64,000 nucleotides of DNA from Takakia lepidozioides (GCA_030704615.1 CM060732.1:65699053-65763052), one strand, 5' to 3'; positions 23,062 to 33,849 are shown, numbered from the stretch's first letter. Translations and numbers: made by a program. The notes: generated from the letters alone by a model not told the origin.

Positions 23062-23640
23062 AACGACGCAACGCGCAAGCGTGGCACGCCAGCTGACGTG
23101 GCGTGAGCGTCATGTCAGCATGCTGATGTGGCGGTAAATGATGACGTGGCACTGTCCGTCATCTGCCACGTCAGCATTAACATGTGCCGCCTATAACCGA
23201 GGATGGTCCTACGACCGTGGAATTAATGCAGGGAATTTGCCTAAATAGATCAAGACGAGCGTTGAGGCCTACAATTGCAGCATCCAACATTGTGCAATTA
23301 CAAATGCTTGTTTCACTTTTACAATTACGAGGACGAAAAAATATCCTCACAAAGTGTGCGCCATAAAGGCTGCCACGAGAAGACCTTCCTCCCTCCTCAA
23401 ATAACAATGAGAGTTAGGATCATCTTCAAAAGATGATTGTAGTGCATAACGACAGCAAGACATGTAGACTTCGAACGGTGCAATGACAAATGTGCACTAC
23501 CTAAAATTGTCACTCAGAGCTCACTCCGTATAGTTGGAGGCCATATCATTGCACCGCCGACGAATTGATGTGAATTACACATTTCAAATCATGGTCGTCC
23601 ACATACCACATTGCATAGTTGATGCTACCCATGTGTTTGA
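23062..23640 (-). repeat. Dispersed repeat, copy 2 (inverted relative to 6,361-6,979)
   Basis: Reverse complement of the 0.6 kb repeat after the SWIM ORF. It includes the TGACGT cluster and ends at GATGCTACCCATGTG, i.e. at the very last codons of that ORF. No SWIM coding sequence accompanies this copy. Confidence 0.85.
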
Positions 23641-23644
23641 CACC

Positions 23645-23970
23645 TGAACCGCCTTATCTTCACGAGAGCGGCAGTCGCGTAGCTCATCTCTCTCGAGTTG
23701 AGCCTGCGCGACCGAGCTCCTTCATGCGTTTAGATCTGAGTGTGCTTATGATGGGAGTGTAGGTTGTTGTGGGGTGGAGTCCCCATAGCGTGGGGTGCCC
23801 CTGGCTCGACTTCTATTTTAAAGAGTGATAGCGATGGATTTCATATTTCTTGTGTTGAGAGTGTGTCCTTTTTAGCTTGTTTATCACTCGAGAGAGATCA
23901 GCGTTATCTAGTGTGCTGGTGCTAAGCTAGATACAATGTTTGTTTTAGCATTATTATAATATATATCTTG
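23645..23970 (+). repeat. LTR-like fragment related to 42,455-42,660
   Basis: Shares with 42.46-42.66 kb, in the same order, TTATCTTCACG, CTCATCTNTCTC, AGTTGAGCCT, CCCCATNGNGTNGGGTGC, TGGCTCGACTT and GAGTGAT. The combination of short inverted repeats and promoter-like AT-rich sequence suggests an LTR fragment. No retroelement body is next to it. Confidence 0.4.
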
Positions 23971-23987
23971 GGGCGGGAGTCCATCTG

Positions 23988-24104
23988 GCATCCCTGGTTG
24001 TGGTGGCTTCCTCTGGTGGAGGTGCTGCTGCTGCACCTGCCGGAGAAAAGGAGGAAGCGAAGGAGGAGTCTGATGATGACATGGGTTTCAGTCTTTTCGA
24101 CTAA
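23988..24104 (+). pseudogene. C-terminal fragment of 60S acidic ribosomal protein P2 (or P1)
   Basis: 38 codons plus stop encode an Ala/Gly hinge ([14 protein letters not shown]), a Glu/Lys stretch and the diagnostic stalk tail [13 protein letters not shown] followed by TAA. The bases just upstream (GGGCGGGAGTCCATCTGGCA) look like a damaged version of the GREKLAS segment of P2. Beyond that the sequence is AT-rich repeat, so only the last third survives. The P1/P2 tail binds elongation factors on the ribosomal stalk. It may be a truncated processed copy or a single captured exon. Confidence 0.8.
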
Positions 24105-25535
24105 GCTCGGGATGTAGTGTTGCAGCGCATCCGATGGTCTTTCGCAGTCGACAGTAGGTCGAGCCACAGCCGAATGGAAATGAGGTTGTTGGTAAACCCA
24201 ATTGGAGAAGGTGCAGTTGATGTTATCTCAACTGCAAGTGGCTGCTGAGCATTACTTAACAGCCATTTTATACCTGCACTGGTGCTGGTAGAGGCTAGGA
24301 AGAAGGAGTGAGCTGGAAGATTCCCGCCCTTCTTCAAGCATGCTAGGCTCAGGGTGGAAGGTTCAACCTACGGCGGGCTGCTGAGAGCTAGGAGGTCTGC
24401 CACCTATCAGCCTCTGCTCTAGCCTCTCCTCTGCTCTGCTCTGCCTATTCTTTGTGAGTTGGATTGTTCCACCGAAGGTAAAGCGCTAGCTGGGATTTGG
24501 TGACCAGCGATATTCCGCTAGCATGAGTGGGACTGGCTTCCTTTCCATGAAATATTAGGTCTCTCCGGCTTGGGTTAGTTCCGATTTGCAGGGCAGCAAG
24601 TCTGCATTGTTTGTTGTCTCTCGCAATGGCCATTTGCTGCAGGTTGGAAGTTCAAGGTCAGGCCCTCAGGTTCCCTTTTCGGGCCAATCTTTGCTGACAT
24701 TCCAGAAAATCCATACTATGCTATCAGGGTTTTCTGCTTAGCAACAGGCTAGGTGAACCCTTCTCTTGTGAACCGCCTATACACCAACCCCTTCCTGCAT
24801 TGGTTCCTTCAGGCACCAGTTACCTTCGTCAATTTGATTCGGGGAGTGGGTGTGGAAAGAAAACACACAGCCCGTTTTTCAAGTACACTGTCAAATTGGA
24901 CTATAGCGCCACTATGAAGGAGTAGTTGTGGGCTGGTTGATGTGAGGTTGTCTAGCTGCACATTGCGAGGAATCAAGCTTTCTTATCTTAGCAAATGGAT
25001 GGACAGGGTCAGGCTAGATTTTCTAGCAAGTGCGTAAGCTGCTGTCCAGCAAGGAAAGCTGATCAGCAGTAGAAGCATGAGATGCGGCGTGTGTGACTTG
25101 AGATAGATGTACACAGGGAAGGACCAGCCGCGTAGCCTGCTTGCGATCAGGTCTTACATCAGGTCTAGGCGACAGTGGCGGCATTAATGTTTGTGAGACG
25201 GGGTGATCTCATATATTAACATTGCAGCCTAGTGAAGGAAGACCAGGTGAGGCTCTACATACATGACCAGCGGTGCTTTGATCCGAGTTGCAGTTAGAAA
25301 TTGTGAGACAAAAAGGAAAAAAAAAAAACATTGTAGTACATTTGGCATTTTGGCCACCAGCAGGTGCAGGTCCATTATATCACTTGGTCCTTGAAGTGGT
25401 ACACCAGGCCGAGCTTCTCCTTTTTGATTTTGCGTTCAGTTGGAGCCCGCTATCAGTTCTCAAGATGGGGCAGCTTCATCCCATCGCCTTGGTTCTGTGC
25501 ATGTCCCTGGTCATGGGATGTAATAACCACCCTAA
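24105..25535. other. Stretch without a recognised gene
   Basis: No family could be assigned. There is a TCTGCTCTAGCC / CTCTGCTCTGCTCTGCC simple repeat near 24,412-24,447 and an A-tract at 25,314-25,329. Confidence 0.4.
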
Positions 25536-25539
25536 GCCA

Positions 25540-27215
25540 GTTTAGAGTGGTGTTTGAGGTCCTGGAGAGCTTGAGCGTTTACAGCACCAGCGTATACTGT
25601 AACCCTCACTGCTATGGCGATCTTCAGGCTGCTCTTGGGGTATATCCCAATGGTCGATGAAGGTATTAGCACCACCTTGGAAATCACAAATTGANNNNNN
25701 NNNNNNNNNNNNNNNNNNNNNNNNNNNNNNNNNNNNNNNNNNNNNNNNNNNNNNNNNNNNNNNNNNNNNNNNNNNNNNNNNNNNNNNNNNNNNNNNNNNN
25801 NNNNNNNNNNNNNNNNNNNNNNNNNNNNNNNNNNNNNNNNNNNNNNNNNNNNNNNNNNNNNNNNNNNNNNNNNNNNNNNNNNNNNNNNNNNNNNNNNNNN
25901 NNNNNNNNNNNNNNNNNNNNNNNNNNNNNNNNNNNNNNNNNNNNNNNNNNNNNNNNNNNNNNNNNNNNNNNNNNNNNNNNNNNNNNNNNNNNNNNNNNNN
26001 NNNNNNNNNNNNNNNNNNNNNNNNNNNNNNNNNNNNNNNNNNNNNNNNNNNNNNNNNNNNNNNNNNNNNNNNNNNNNNNNNNNNNNNNNNNNNNNNNNNN
26101 NNNNNNNNNNNNNNNNNNNNNNNNNNNNNNNNNNNNNNNNNNNNNNNNNNNNNNNNNNNNNNNNNNNNNNNNNNNNNNNNNNNNNNNNNNNNNNGGCTAC
26201 TGCCCCTTTCAGGGGTGGGCCCTATAACAAAAAAGTGTCTAGGGGGACACCAAGTGACTGCTAAGAATAGAGGGGGTGAGGGTATCCCTAGGTACCCAAG
26301 AATATCCTGGGAAGTGCCAAATTCCAGTTGGCGTTTGTTGGTGATAATAGTTGTGAGTGAACGGAGTGCCATGAGATGGATTTCTTTGAAACATTTGTGG
26401 ATGGGAAGAATGGGAATTTGGAAGTTATCGTGTATGTCCATGATACTAGCGTTATGAATGCCACCTCGAGTGCCGGCTGTGATGACAGCTAACGGGCCGG
26501 TTTTCCAGCCACGCATTCGGAGTGCAAAGATAAGCGGGGCATATTTTTGACGTTTTTCTAAGATTTGAATCGTTTGGATAACGATCATGGCAAAATGTAC
26601 CTATCAACACTTTACCCCCCACGGTAGACCTTGGTCGAGGAGTATGTCCGGGCAAAGTCGAGCGGGGCATAAGCATGGTGATTGGGTACATATGCATGGT
26701 AGTAGTCACGGTGGTACTGTGTGGTCGGGTGGCCGTCCCTGGTAGGTGCCTGCATTCATGAGCAAGAACCAACGGGTTTCAATATGTTTTAGAAAGAGCT
26801 TGTGGAGGTGCCAGACTGCCTGGTTATGACGCGTGATATGCAAGCCATGTATAACTGGGTGTGTACATTGGCTGAGGAGATGTGGCCAAGTGTCACGAGC
26901 TTGGTAGGTGGTTGCACATAACGGGCAGTATGGGGATGGGAATAGATGTGGCCAGAAGATGTGTTTGCGCTGGTGGCCCATGTATTGGGCATATCGGAAT
27001 TTGAGTGTTTGTCGGATTTGTGCATCGGTGGTGGCTTTGGTTAGCCAGAAATGATTAGAGAGTTTATGGTGCAGTACATTGGATTGAGTCCATTTTTGGA
27101 TGTGTACTTTGGTATGGATGATGGAGGCTGCCGCTTGTTATTTGCTTCTCTGGTCAGAGTGGTCAGGAGGTTTCGGACTGGTCTAAATGCAGGGGGGTCC
27201 GAATTTTGTAGAAAA
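25540..27215 (-). pseudogene. LINE 3' part: zinc-knuckle region and C-terminal domain, interrupted by a gap
   Basis: Minus strand, N to C: HIQKWTQSNVLHHKLSNHFW and QIRQTLKFRYAQYMGHQRKH lead to a CPLC...DTWPHLLSQCTH zinc-binding motif of LINE RT C-termini. Next come RPPDHTVPPWLLPC, then in another frame FCHDRYP, KYAPLIFALRMRGWK, LAVITAGTRGGIH and a Leu-rich end with NKRQLEF. This order is typical of a LINE group found in algae and early plants, whose C-terminus may be a nuclease-like fold. Frameshifts are present and the 3' end runs into the assembly gap. The 5' half of a similar element, same strand, lies at 33.85-36.6 kb. Confidence 0.7.
25695..26194. other. Assembly gap (500 N)
   Basis: A run of exactly 500 N bases, a placeholder length. 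It interrupts the LINE 3' region. True length and content are unknown. Confidence 0.99.
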
Positions 27216-27221
27216 AAAATG

Positions 27222-27392
27222 ATTAGACTTGGATGACTTAGATGACATTGGATACTTGGGCCAATGGCATAGGCTACCCTGGAGGTCACACTTGGGCCTA
27301 GACATAGGAGGCGCATTTGAATGCATAGGAGATTGCACTTGGGCGTAGATGACCCTAGACACTTCGGCCAACAGCACAGGCTACCTGTTTTG
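27222..27392 (-). repeat. Array of ~90-110 bp units, block 1
   Basis: Minus orientation. Units contain GACATTGGA, ACTTGGGCCAA, GGCACAGGCTACC and CATAGGAGNTGCACTTGG. The same unit recurs in arrays throughout 27.2-33 kb. Confidence 0.8.
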
Positions 27393-28374
27393 TTTTGTTG
27401 GCTTCTTCGTTAAGGGAGGGAGAGACCACACATAGATGTTTTTCTCCTGATGTACCTTCACCACTTAATACCTACCTATCAAGACAATACCTTCCCAATA
27501 AATAACCATTTGTAATAGACTATAGACTTTTCATCCATGCATTGTTATCCATCCATCTATCCAAGCCCTTGCGAAGGAGGAAAGTTTAACCTCCTATTCA
27601 TATATCACGAGAGGAAACTCACCCCTAGACCGACATGTCACGAAACAAATCATACACACAAGCCATAGCAGGAATTGAACCCCGAATCTGCACTTATCAA
27701 AGAGCTGAGAGACATTTAGGTTTAGGAAAGCAGAGAACCGGTGGCTGTGCATTGTTTCTTTTCGAGGGGTGCTCTACGCGATTTTGAGCTTATCCGCGGG
27801 CTCCAAGGCGACCAGATTGCGAGCACAAGAGTGAGGCACTGTGGAGTAATAGCTACAAGAAAACTGCAACGTTAGATGGCAATTGGAAGCAACAGCAGCA
27901 CAGTTGATAAAATTAGGCACTTCCACCATGGGTACCACTTCCGAACAAGGAGCAAGAGAGGGAGTCTACAAGATCTCTGGCACTTACTGGCATGTTCGGA
28001 AAGTATGTGAGGGAAGAAAACGATCTGTTGTTGCCCTGAATGGTGAATAGAAGAAATTTCAGTTCAGTACTTCCTAAGTATTGGAGCTCTGTGGATTTTC
28101 TTAGCATAGCAATGGCACTCAACAATGGTTGTCTATACGGGCTTTCCGTTCATGCCATTGTCCTCCAAAAAAGCTAGAGAGTGACGTTCTTCAGGGCCAT
28201 CAGGTACATAGTTGCTGCACCTCTGTTCGCCAAATTTCAATATCTTGAGGCTGAACATAAAGTCTGGGTCCTGCTGGGGTCTAATTGCTAGGTAGCTCGC
28301 ACACAGCAGATTGATGTTTGTGTGAAGAGCTTGCTGAAGGAAATCTGGAAAACCTGAACTAATTGTTTATATGA
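27393..28374. other. Stretch between repeats, no gene recognised
   Basis: No domain found. A GGTTCAATTCC B-box-like motif lies on the minus strand near 27,671-27,685, without a matching A box. Confidence 0.4.
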
Positions 28375-28500
28375 AGTAAGTCCCATAGTGGACCCTTAGG
28401 CTTAGATGACAGTGAGAGATCTCAAGAGAAAGGTCTCTGGTTCAAATCTGGTCGTAGGCTCTGTGGAAAAAAAAAGATGCACTATATTGATGCTTTAAAT
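28375..28500 (+). repeat. tRNA-like (SINE-type) module, plus orientation, partial
   Basis: GGTTCAAATCTGG (from about 28,438) matches the pol III B box. It is followed by TCGTAGGCTCTGTGG and an A-run, exactly as in the minus-strand copies nearby. The A box is degraded here. Confidence 0.55.
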
Positions 28501-28504
28501 ATTG

Positions 28505-28962
28505 ATGCACTTGGACTTAGATGACATTGGACACTTGGGCCCACGACACGTGCTACCCTAGAGGTCTCATTTGAGCCTCCACATAGGAGATGCACTTGGA
28601 CTTAGTATCGACACTGGACACTTGGGCCAACGACAGAGGCTACCCTGGAGGTCACTCGGGCCTAGACATAGGAGACGCACTTGAATGCATAGGAGATTGC
28701 ATTTGGGCTTACATGACCCTGGACACTTGGGCCAACGGCACATGCTATCCTAGTAGCATATTATTTAATATATATATATATTATTTTAATAACGTATCAC
28801 CTGCCTTTTTGGCAATGAGGGGAAAAAAAAATGGCATTGTGGGCTTGAGTAGAACACATAAAGAACATGAGGAACCTGTGATCACTTGGGACATACTAGG
28901 GTAGCATGTGCCGTTGGCCCAAGTGTCCAATGTCATCTAAGTCATCTAAGTCTAATCCATTT
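28505..28962. repeat. Inverted pair of ~108 bp unit arrays around an AT tract
   Basis: 28,505-28,760 carries about two and a half units in minus orientation; 28,893-28,962 carries one in plus orientation. Between them lie an (AT)n run (about 28,768-28,785) and an A-rich tract. Facing units (GGCACATGCTA / TAGCATGTGCC) form an imperfect long hairpin. Confidence 0.7.
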
Positions 28963-29235
28963 TTTCCACAAAGCCTACGACCAGATTTGAACCGGAGACC
29001 TTTCCCTTGATTTCTCTCCTGTCGAGGCTCCAATCATTGTCCCAGGAATGCCCACTTTGCTATTTTCACGAATTTTCGACGACCGAAAGTACTTAAAATT
29101 TGACATCTCCCACACCGCAGGTTCAGAAATCATGAGACAAAGCCCGTGCACCCCTCCTCACCGAGGGCTTTCCAATGGTACCAAGCACCACGGCTGGGCC
29201 CTCAACGTGACAAAACAAAACAAAACAAACGTCTC
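28963..29235 (-). repeat. tRNA-like SINE-type module, copy 2
   Basis: Read on the minus strand: a (GTTTT)n start, ~200 bp leader, A-box-like TGGGACAATGATTGGAGC (complement of 29,029-29,045), then the B box GGTTCAAATCTGG (complement of 28,981-28,993), then TCGTAGGC and T/A-rich sequence leading into ~108 bp units. A- and B-box order and spacing (about 35-45 bases) fit a tRNA-derived promoter. Confidence 0.6.
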
Positions 29236-29249
29236 GCTTTATATATTGA

Positions 29250-29945
29250 CTAGGGTAGCCTGTGCCATTGGCCCTACAAGTGTCCAGTGTCATCTAAGTC
29301 CAAGTGCAATCCCCTATATAAGCAAGTGTGTCTCCTATGTCGAGGCCCAAGTGCAACCTCTAGAGTAGCATGTGCCGTTGGCCCAAGTGTCCAGTCTCAT
29401 CTAAGCCCAGTGTGCAATTTCCTATGTATCCAAGGGCGTCTCCCACGTGTGTCTCCTATGTCGAGGCCCATCTAAGCCCAATGTGCAATCTCCTATGTAT
29501 CCAAGTACGTCTCCCATGTCTAGGCCCCATTTATTTGTTTTCATGAATTTATTGAGTAGTAATATATCCAATCATTATTGATATAAATCCCGTCTCTAGG
29601 GTAGCCTGTGCCATTGGCCCAAGTGTCAAAATGCATTTTTTCCACATAGCCTACGACCAGATTTGAACCTGTCATGGTTTTAGTCATGGTTAACTAGAAT
29701 TACCTATTTCTAGTTAACTAGGACATTTTGGATATTTATATGTGCATTTTATGTGTTGGGACTTCATTCGTCTCCTATGACCTCTAAGGTAGCCTGTGCC
29801 GTTGGCCCAAGTGTCCAACTTGTCATCTAAGTCCAAGTGCAATCCCTATGTATCCAAGTGCGTCTCCTATGTCGAGGCCCAAGTGCGACCTCTAGGGTAG
29901 TTTCTGCCTTTGGCCCAAGGGTCCAATGTCATCTACGTCCAAATG
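29250..29945 (+). repeat. Array of ~108 bp units, plus orientation
   Basis: Units begin at about 29,265, 29,376 (108-base period between GTGTCCAGTGTCAT and GTGTCCAGTCTCAT), 29,605 and 29,797. They are interrupted by unrelated AT-rich sequence (29,525-29,595) and a partial tRNA-like module with B box at about 29,661. Confidence 0.75.
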
Positions 29946-30190
29946 CATTTTTTTTCCACAGAGCATACGACCAGATTTGAACTGGAGACCTTCCCCTTGA
30001 TATCTCTCATGTCGAGGCTCCAACCATTGTCCCACGAATTCCCACTTTGCTATTTTTCGGGAATTTCCAGCAACCCAAAGTACTTGAAATTCCACATCTC
30101 CCACACCGCAAGTCCAAAAATCATGAGACCAAGCCCGTGCACCCCTCCTCGTCGAGAGCTTTCCAACGGTACCAAGCACCAGGGTTGCAA
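29946..30190 (-). repeat. tRNA-like SINE-type module, copy 3
   Basis: Same structure as copy 2: complement of the B box at about 29,970-29,982 and of the A box at about 30,018-30,036. It has the conserved leader block with GGACTTGCGGTGTGGGAG, and lies between unit arrays. Confidence 0.6.
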
Positions 30191-30340
30191 TCCCCTATGT
30201 ATCCAAGAGCGTCTCCTATGTCAAGGCCCAAGTGCGACCTCTAGGGTAGCATGTGCCGTTGGCCCAAGTGTCCAGTGTCATCTAAGCCTAAGTGAAAGAT
30301 CTCCTATGTATCCTAGTGCGTCTCCTATGTCAAGGCCCTA
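30191..30340 (+). repeat. Array of ~108 bp units
   Basis: One and a half units, with landmarks CATGTGCCGTTGGCCC and AGTGTCCAGTGTCATC. Confidence 0.75.
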
Positions 30341-31350
30341 CGACCAGATTTGAACCGGAGACCTTTCCCTTGATATCTCTCCTCTCAAGGTTCCAACCAT
30401 TGTACCAGGAATGCCTACTTTGCTATATTTCGGGAATTTCCAGTGACCCAAAGTACTTGAAATTCCACATCTCCGACACCGCAGGTCCAAAAATCATGAG
30501 ACCAAGCCCGTGCACCCCTCCTCGTCGAGGGCTTTCCAATGGTACCAAGCAGTGTTGGGCGGGTATATATGTTGACATATATACCCGGCCGGGTAATAAT
30601 CAGGGTATCATACTATTAAGACCCGCCACCCAAATTTTTGGTGGACCCTGCTGGAGTTAGAACCGGCGAGGGCCATCTCGCCACTTACCCGGCCCAAGCT
30701 GGAATCGGCGGGGCCAACTTGGCTTATTACATGGAACCGGACTTGAACCTTGAAAATCAGCTGGGTAATAACTTTTGAGCAAGACCTTGAGATTTCAATA
30801 CAACCTGGCTGCATTCATGGGTAATAATTATGTAGCCACACATGGGGTCTGCATGGGAGGACATTAGTCAAAGGCTTTTGGAAGAAAAACCAACATATGG
30901 AGTTGTAGCACTCCTATCTCTTTTTCTTTTTCTTTTCTTTTTTTCCCTTTTCTGAACCAATTCTGGTCCTCTTAATTGTGATTCTTCATATTTCAATTTT
31001 TTTCCTTTTTGTTTTTGTCTTTCTTTCCGATCCTCAAAAATCTTAATGTATCATAACTGAAAATCAGGTTATATTGATAACCGTTGTATGGGACCAGTGG
31101 TTTTCCACTTGGATAATGACATATTGATAATCTATAACTGTTTTTGGGGGACACTTCTATTGATAACCTCTAACCGCCACAATTTCCAAACCCCTACATT
31201 AATAACTGCCTCCATACCGGTTTAAACAAAGATGCCTTACCTGGACCTTCAATATGCCCAAATTGTCATACCCACCCAACACTGGTACCAAGCACCAGGG
31301 CTAGGGCCTCGCGGTTTGGGACATCTCAAATCTACAAAACAAAACAAAAC
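30341..31350 (-). repeat. tRNA-like SINE-type module, copy 4, split by a hAT-like insertion
   Basis: The module is complete only if 30,550-31,284 is removed. 30,341-30,549 has the B- and A-box part and leader; 31,293 onward has the remaining leader (CACCAGGGCTAGGGCCTC) and the (ACAAA)n end. The 8 bases GTACCAAG are duplicated at the junction. Confidence 0.85.
30550..31284. mobile_element. Non-autonomous hAT-like element 1 (735 bp)
   Basis: Starts CAGTGTTGGGCGGGTAT and ends ATACCCACCCAACACTG (near-perfect 16-17 bp TIR). It is flanked by an exact 8-bp target-site duplication, GTACCAAG (30,542-30,549 and 31,285-31,292). TIRs starting CAGTG with 8-bp duplications define hAT elements. There is no transposase frame inside. 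It was inserted into an older tRNA-like repeat. Confidence 0.93.
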
Positions 31351-32514
31351 AAACAAAACAAGCGGCTAGTCGCGTACTTGCTCCACCCTAATTCCAAAAC
31401 TGGAAAGCTAGCGCTGAAGGTCCCAACTTATTGATTTTATTGATTTTTTTTAAAAATAAATTAAAACGTACCATCAGAACTGACATGAGGATAACTATTG
31501 ATTATGATTATATATTTTTTTTTAAATGAGTTTTGAGATCATTTAAAAACATTTTGTGTTTACACTTTACTCCTTGACAGAAAATAACAATAATAAATTA
31601 AATACAATGAACAAATGCAAAATTATAAAATTGAATGTGATGGGATTGGAATTGAATAGAACTGAATGTAATGGAATTCCATGTGATAATACTCAAAGGA
31701 AGTGAATATAATGGAAGGCATTGTCATAAAATTGAGAGAAACTGAATATGAGAGAGCTGAAGGGATAAAATTAAATTTGCGGGGAACTGAATATGATGAA
31801 CTGAATATGTACGGAAAAGCTCGGGAGCTCCTGGCATAAGCTGAATCAGTCAGACATGTCGAGTTTTCTTCTGAATTCTGATGAGGCAGCCAACCCTCCA
31901 TCTTCACACCAGTTTGGAGAGAAATAAGAATCCATTGCCAACGCCACCGAACACCATCTCTTGCTAAAGCAATCAAACGGTTACTCTAACTTCCCTTCAC
32001 CTCTGCACAAATATTGGTTCTCTAATGTCCTACAAAATGCCATGAGGATAAGCACCTAGATTCTTGGAGCAATGCCATTTGTTCTGAGAAATAGTTTCAG
32101 TTCCTGCATGGTACCTGGCACATCCTTTCATCTTCCATAGAAAGAAGAAATTTCAGCCTCTGCAAATTTCTCCCTTTCCACAACACTTACAATATTTCAA
32201 GCCACTGGACTGACTAAAGAGATTAAAAGAAGAACAAACCCAAACCCTAGCAAAAGTGTCATGTTCAAGCAGTGTTCAACAGGTGAAGCCCTGGTAGAAA
32301 GGGAAGAGGAGATTTTCAAGTACCTGAAGGAGGAACTGACGAATTGACCCTGTTAAGATGAACCTAACTTGGAAGCCGACGTTTATAAGGCCATGTTGGA
32401 ATCGTGGAGAATGTCCGAACAAAAGTTAGGTATAAAACCCTGAACTCGTTTCCAGTTTGTGACATGGGTGAGGGAAGGGCAGTCTTGGTACTACTGATAT
32501 TTAAGTCCAGCCCA
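31351..32514. other. AT-rich stretch without a recognised gene
   Basis: It contains repeated GAATTGAAT/GAACTGAAT-type words at 31,625-31,810 (degenerate simple sequence). A 20-base motif at 31,357-31,376 recurs at 50,324-50,343. Confidence 0.4.
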
Positions 32515-32827
32515 AGTGTAAGATCTTTTATGTATCCGATTGCGTCCTCTATGTCGAGGCCCAAGTGCGACCTCTAGGGTAGTATGTGTCGTTGGCCCAA
32601 GTGTCCAATGTCATATAAGTCCAAGTGCGATCCCCTATCGTAATCAATTTTTTTTTTTCAGAGAGCCTAGGATAGCCTGTGCCGTTGGCCCAAGTGTCAA
32701 GCGTCACCTAAGTCCAAGTGCAATCCCCTGTGTATCAAAGTGCGTCTGAGCCTATGTCGAGGCCCAAATGCAACCTCTAGGGTAGCCTGTGCCGTTGGCC
32801 CAAGTGACCAATGTCACCCAAGTCCAA
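32515..32827 (+). repeat. Array of three ~100 bp units
   Basis: Units at about 32,586, 32,684 and 32,791 (GTGTCGTTGGCCCAAGTG and variants), leading directly into the next tRNA-like module. Confidence 0.75.
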
Positions 32828-33145
32828 ATGCATTTTTTTCCCACACAGCCTCCAACCAGATTTGAACCGGAGACCTTCCCTTGATATCTCTCCCGTCGAG
32901 GCTCCAACCATTGTCCCAAGAATGCCCACTTTGCCATTTTTGATATTTTTTGTGAATTTCCAATGACCAAAAGTACTTGGAATTCCGTATCTCCCACACC
33001 GCAGGTCCAAAAATCGTGAGACCAAGCCGGTGCACCCCTCTTCGTCGAGGGCTTTCCAACGGTACCAAACACCAGCGCCGGGGCCTCCCCGTTTGGGACA
33101 TCTCAAGGCTACAAAACAAACAAACAAACAAACAAACAAACGTCT
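32828..33145 (-). repeat. tRNA-like SINE-type module, copy 5
   Basis: The longest copy: complement of the B box at about 32,859-32,871, complement of the A box at about 32,900-32,920, full leader, and a terminal (ACAAA)n(CAAA)n tract at about 33,111-33,141. Confidence 0.65.
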
Positions 33146-33286
33146 CGATTCATATATTGATAATAAATAGTACATATATTTTAGTATTTCTATTTTTATT
33201 TTAATGAGTTTTTTTTTTGCTCTTAAAAATAGAGACTATTGGTATATAGGTGAAAGACTGATATGTGCATGGTATATGCACTGCTA

Positions 33287-33620
33287 TTAACCCCTAAACG
33301 ACGAGGCGACCCAAATTGGGTTGCCCCAATTTTTCATCCATCTGCAACTTCCACGGATGAAGTCGGATGAAGTCGCGGGTTGAACATAAAATGTAGTGCC
33401 TAAAATCATGCACACGGTGGTCTTTATGGCGCCCCCATAAAAAAAAATCTCCGCTGTCATGAAGTTTTTGAAGTTTGGGAAGTGCAAAATTTTGGGTGGA
33501 GGGGGGGGGGGCAAGCCGGTTGACCGTTGACGTGGCAAGCCCGTGCGGCCACACTGGGATTTTGCGGGGGGCGGGGCGGGGCGGGGTGGTTTGCTTGTGA
33601 GGCCCTGCCAAAAACGCCAA
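33287..33620 (+). mobile_element. piggyBac-like terminal sequence, copy 2
   Basis: TTAA (33,287-33,290) followed by CCCCTAAACGACGAGGCGAC and ~330 bp of subterminal sequence, related in inverted orientation to 14,440-14,714. The other end is not found before the LINE fragment at 33.85 kb, so the element is truncated. Confidence 0.6.
33566..33588 (+). other. G-quadruplex-forming motif
   Basis: Runs of 6, 4, 4 and 4 G separated by single C, then TGG. Single-base loops make this a strong predicted G4. A further run of ten or more G lies at about 33,502-33,511. Confidence 0.8.
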
Positions 33621-33849
33621 GAAACTCCGGGACGGTTCCAATGAGGTGGCCTTGGCAAATATTGGGAAACGTCGCCAGATTCAGGCGAAAATCCGGCGAG
33701 CAATTGCCTGACCTGGATGAGGCCGAAAATTTCACAAAATCTAACATCCCAAACGGAATTTTGGTAATTTTGGGGAAATTCTTGGGCAAGCTTGTGTAGT
33801 TCTTGGCCTATCAGGGACTAGTCGGATTCCACTATTTAGTTTGGGAGAT

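Noticed and set aside
25657-26588. Long open frames across the N gap
   Set aside because: They are open only because N codons are read as X; there is no evidence for coding across the gap.
27671-27685. Possible tRNA gene (GGTTCAATTCC on the minus strand)
   Set aside because: No acceptor stem, anticodon arm or A box could be found around it.
27222-33145. CRISPR-like array (repeated ~100 bp units)
   Set aside because: Units are contiguous and diverged, without unique spacers, and the DNA is eukaryotic.
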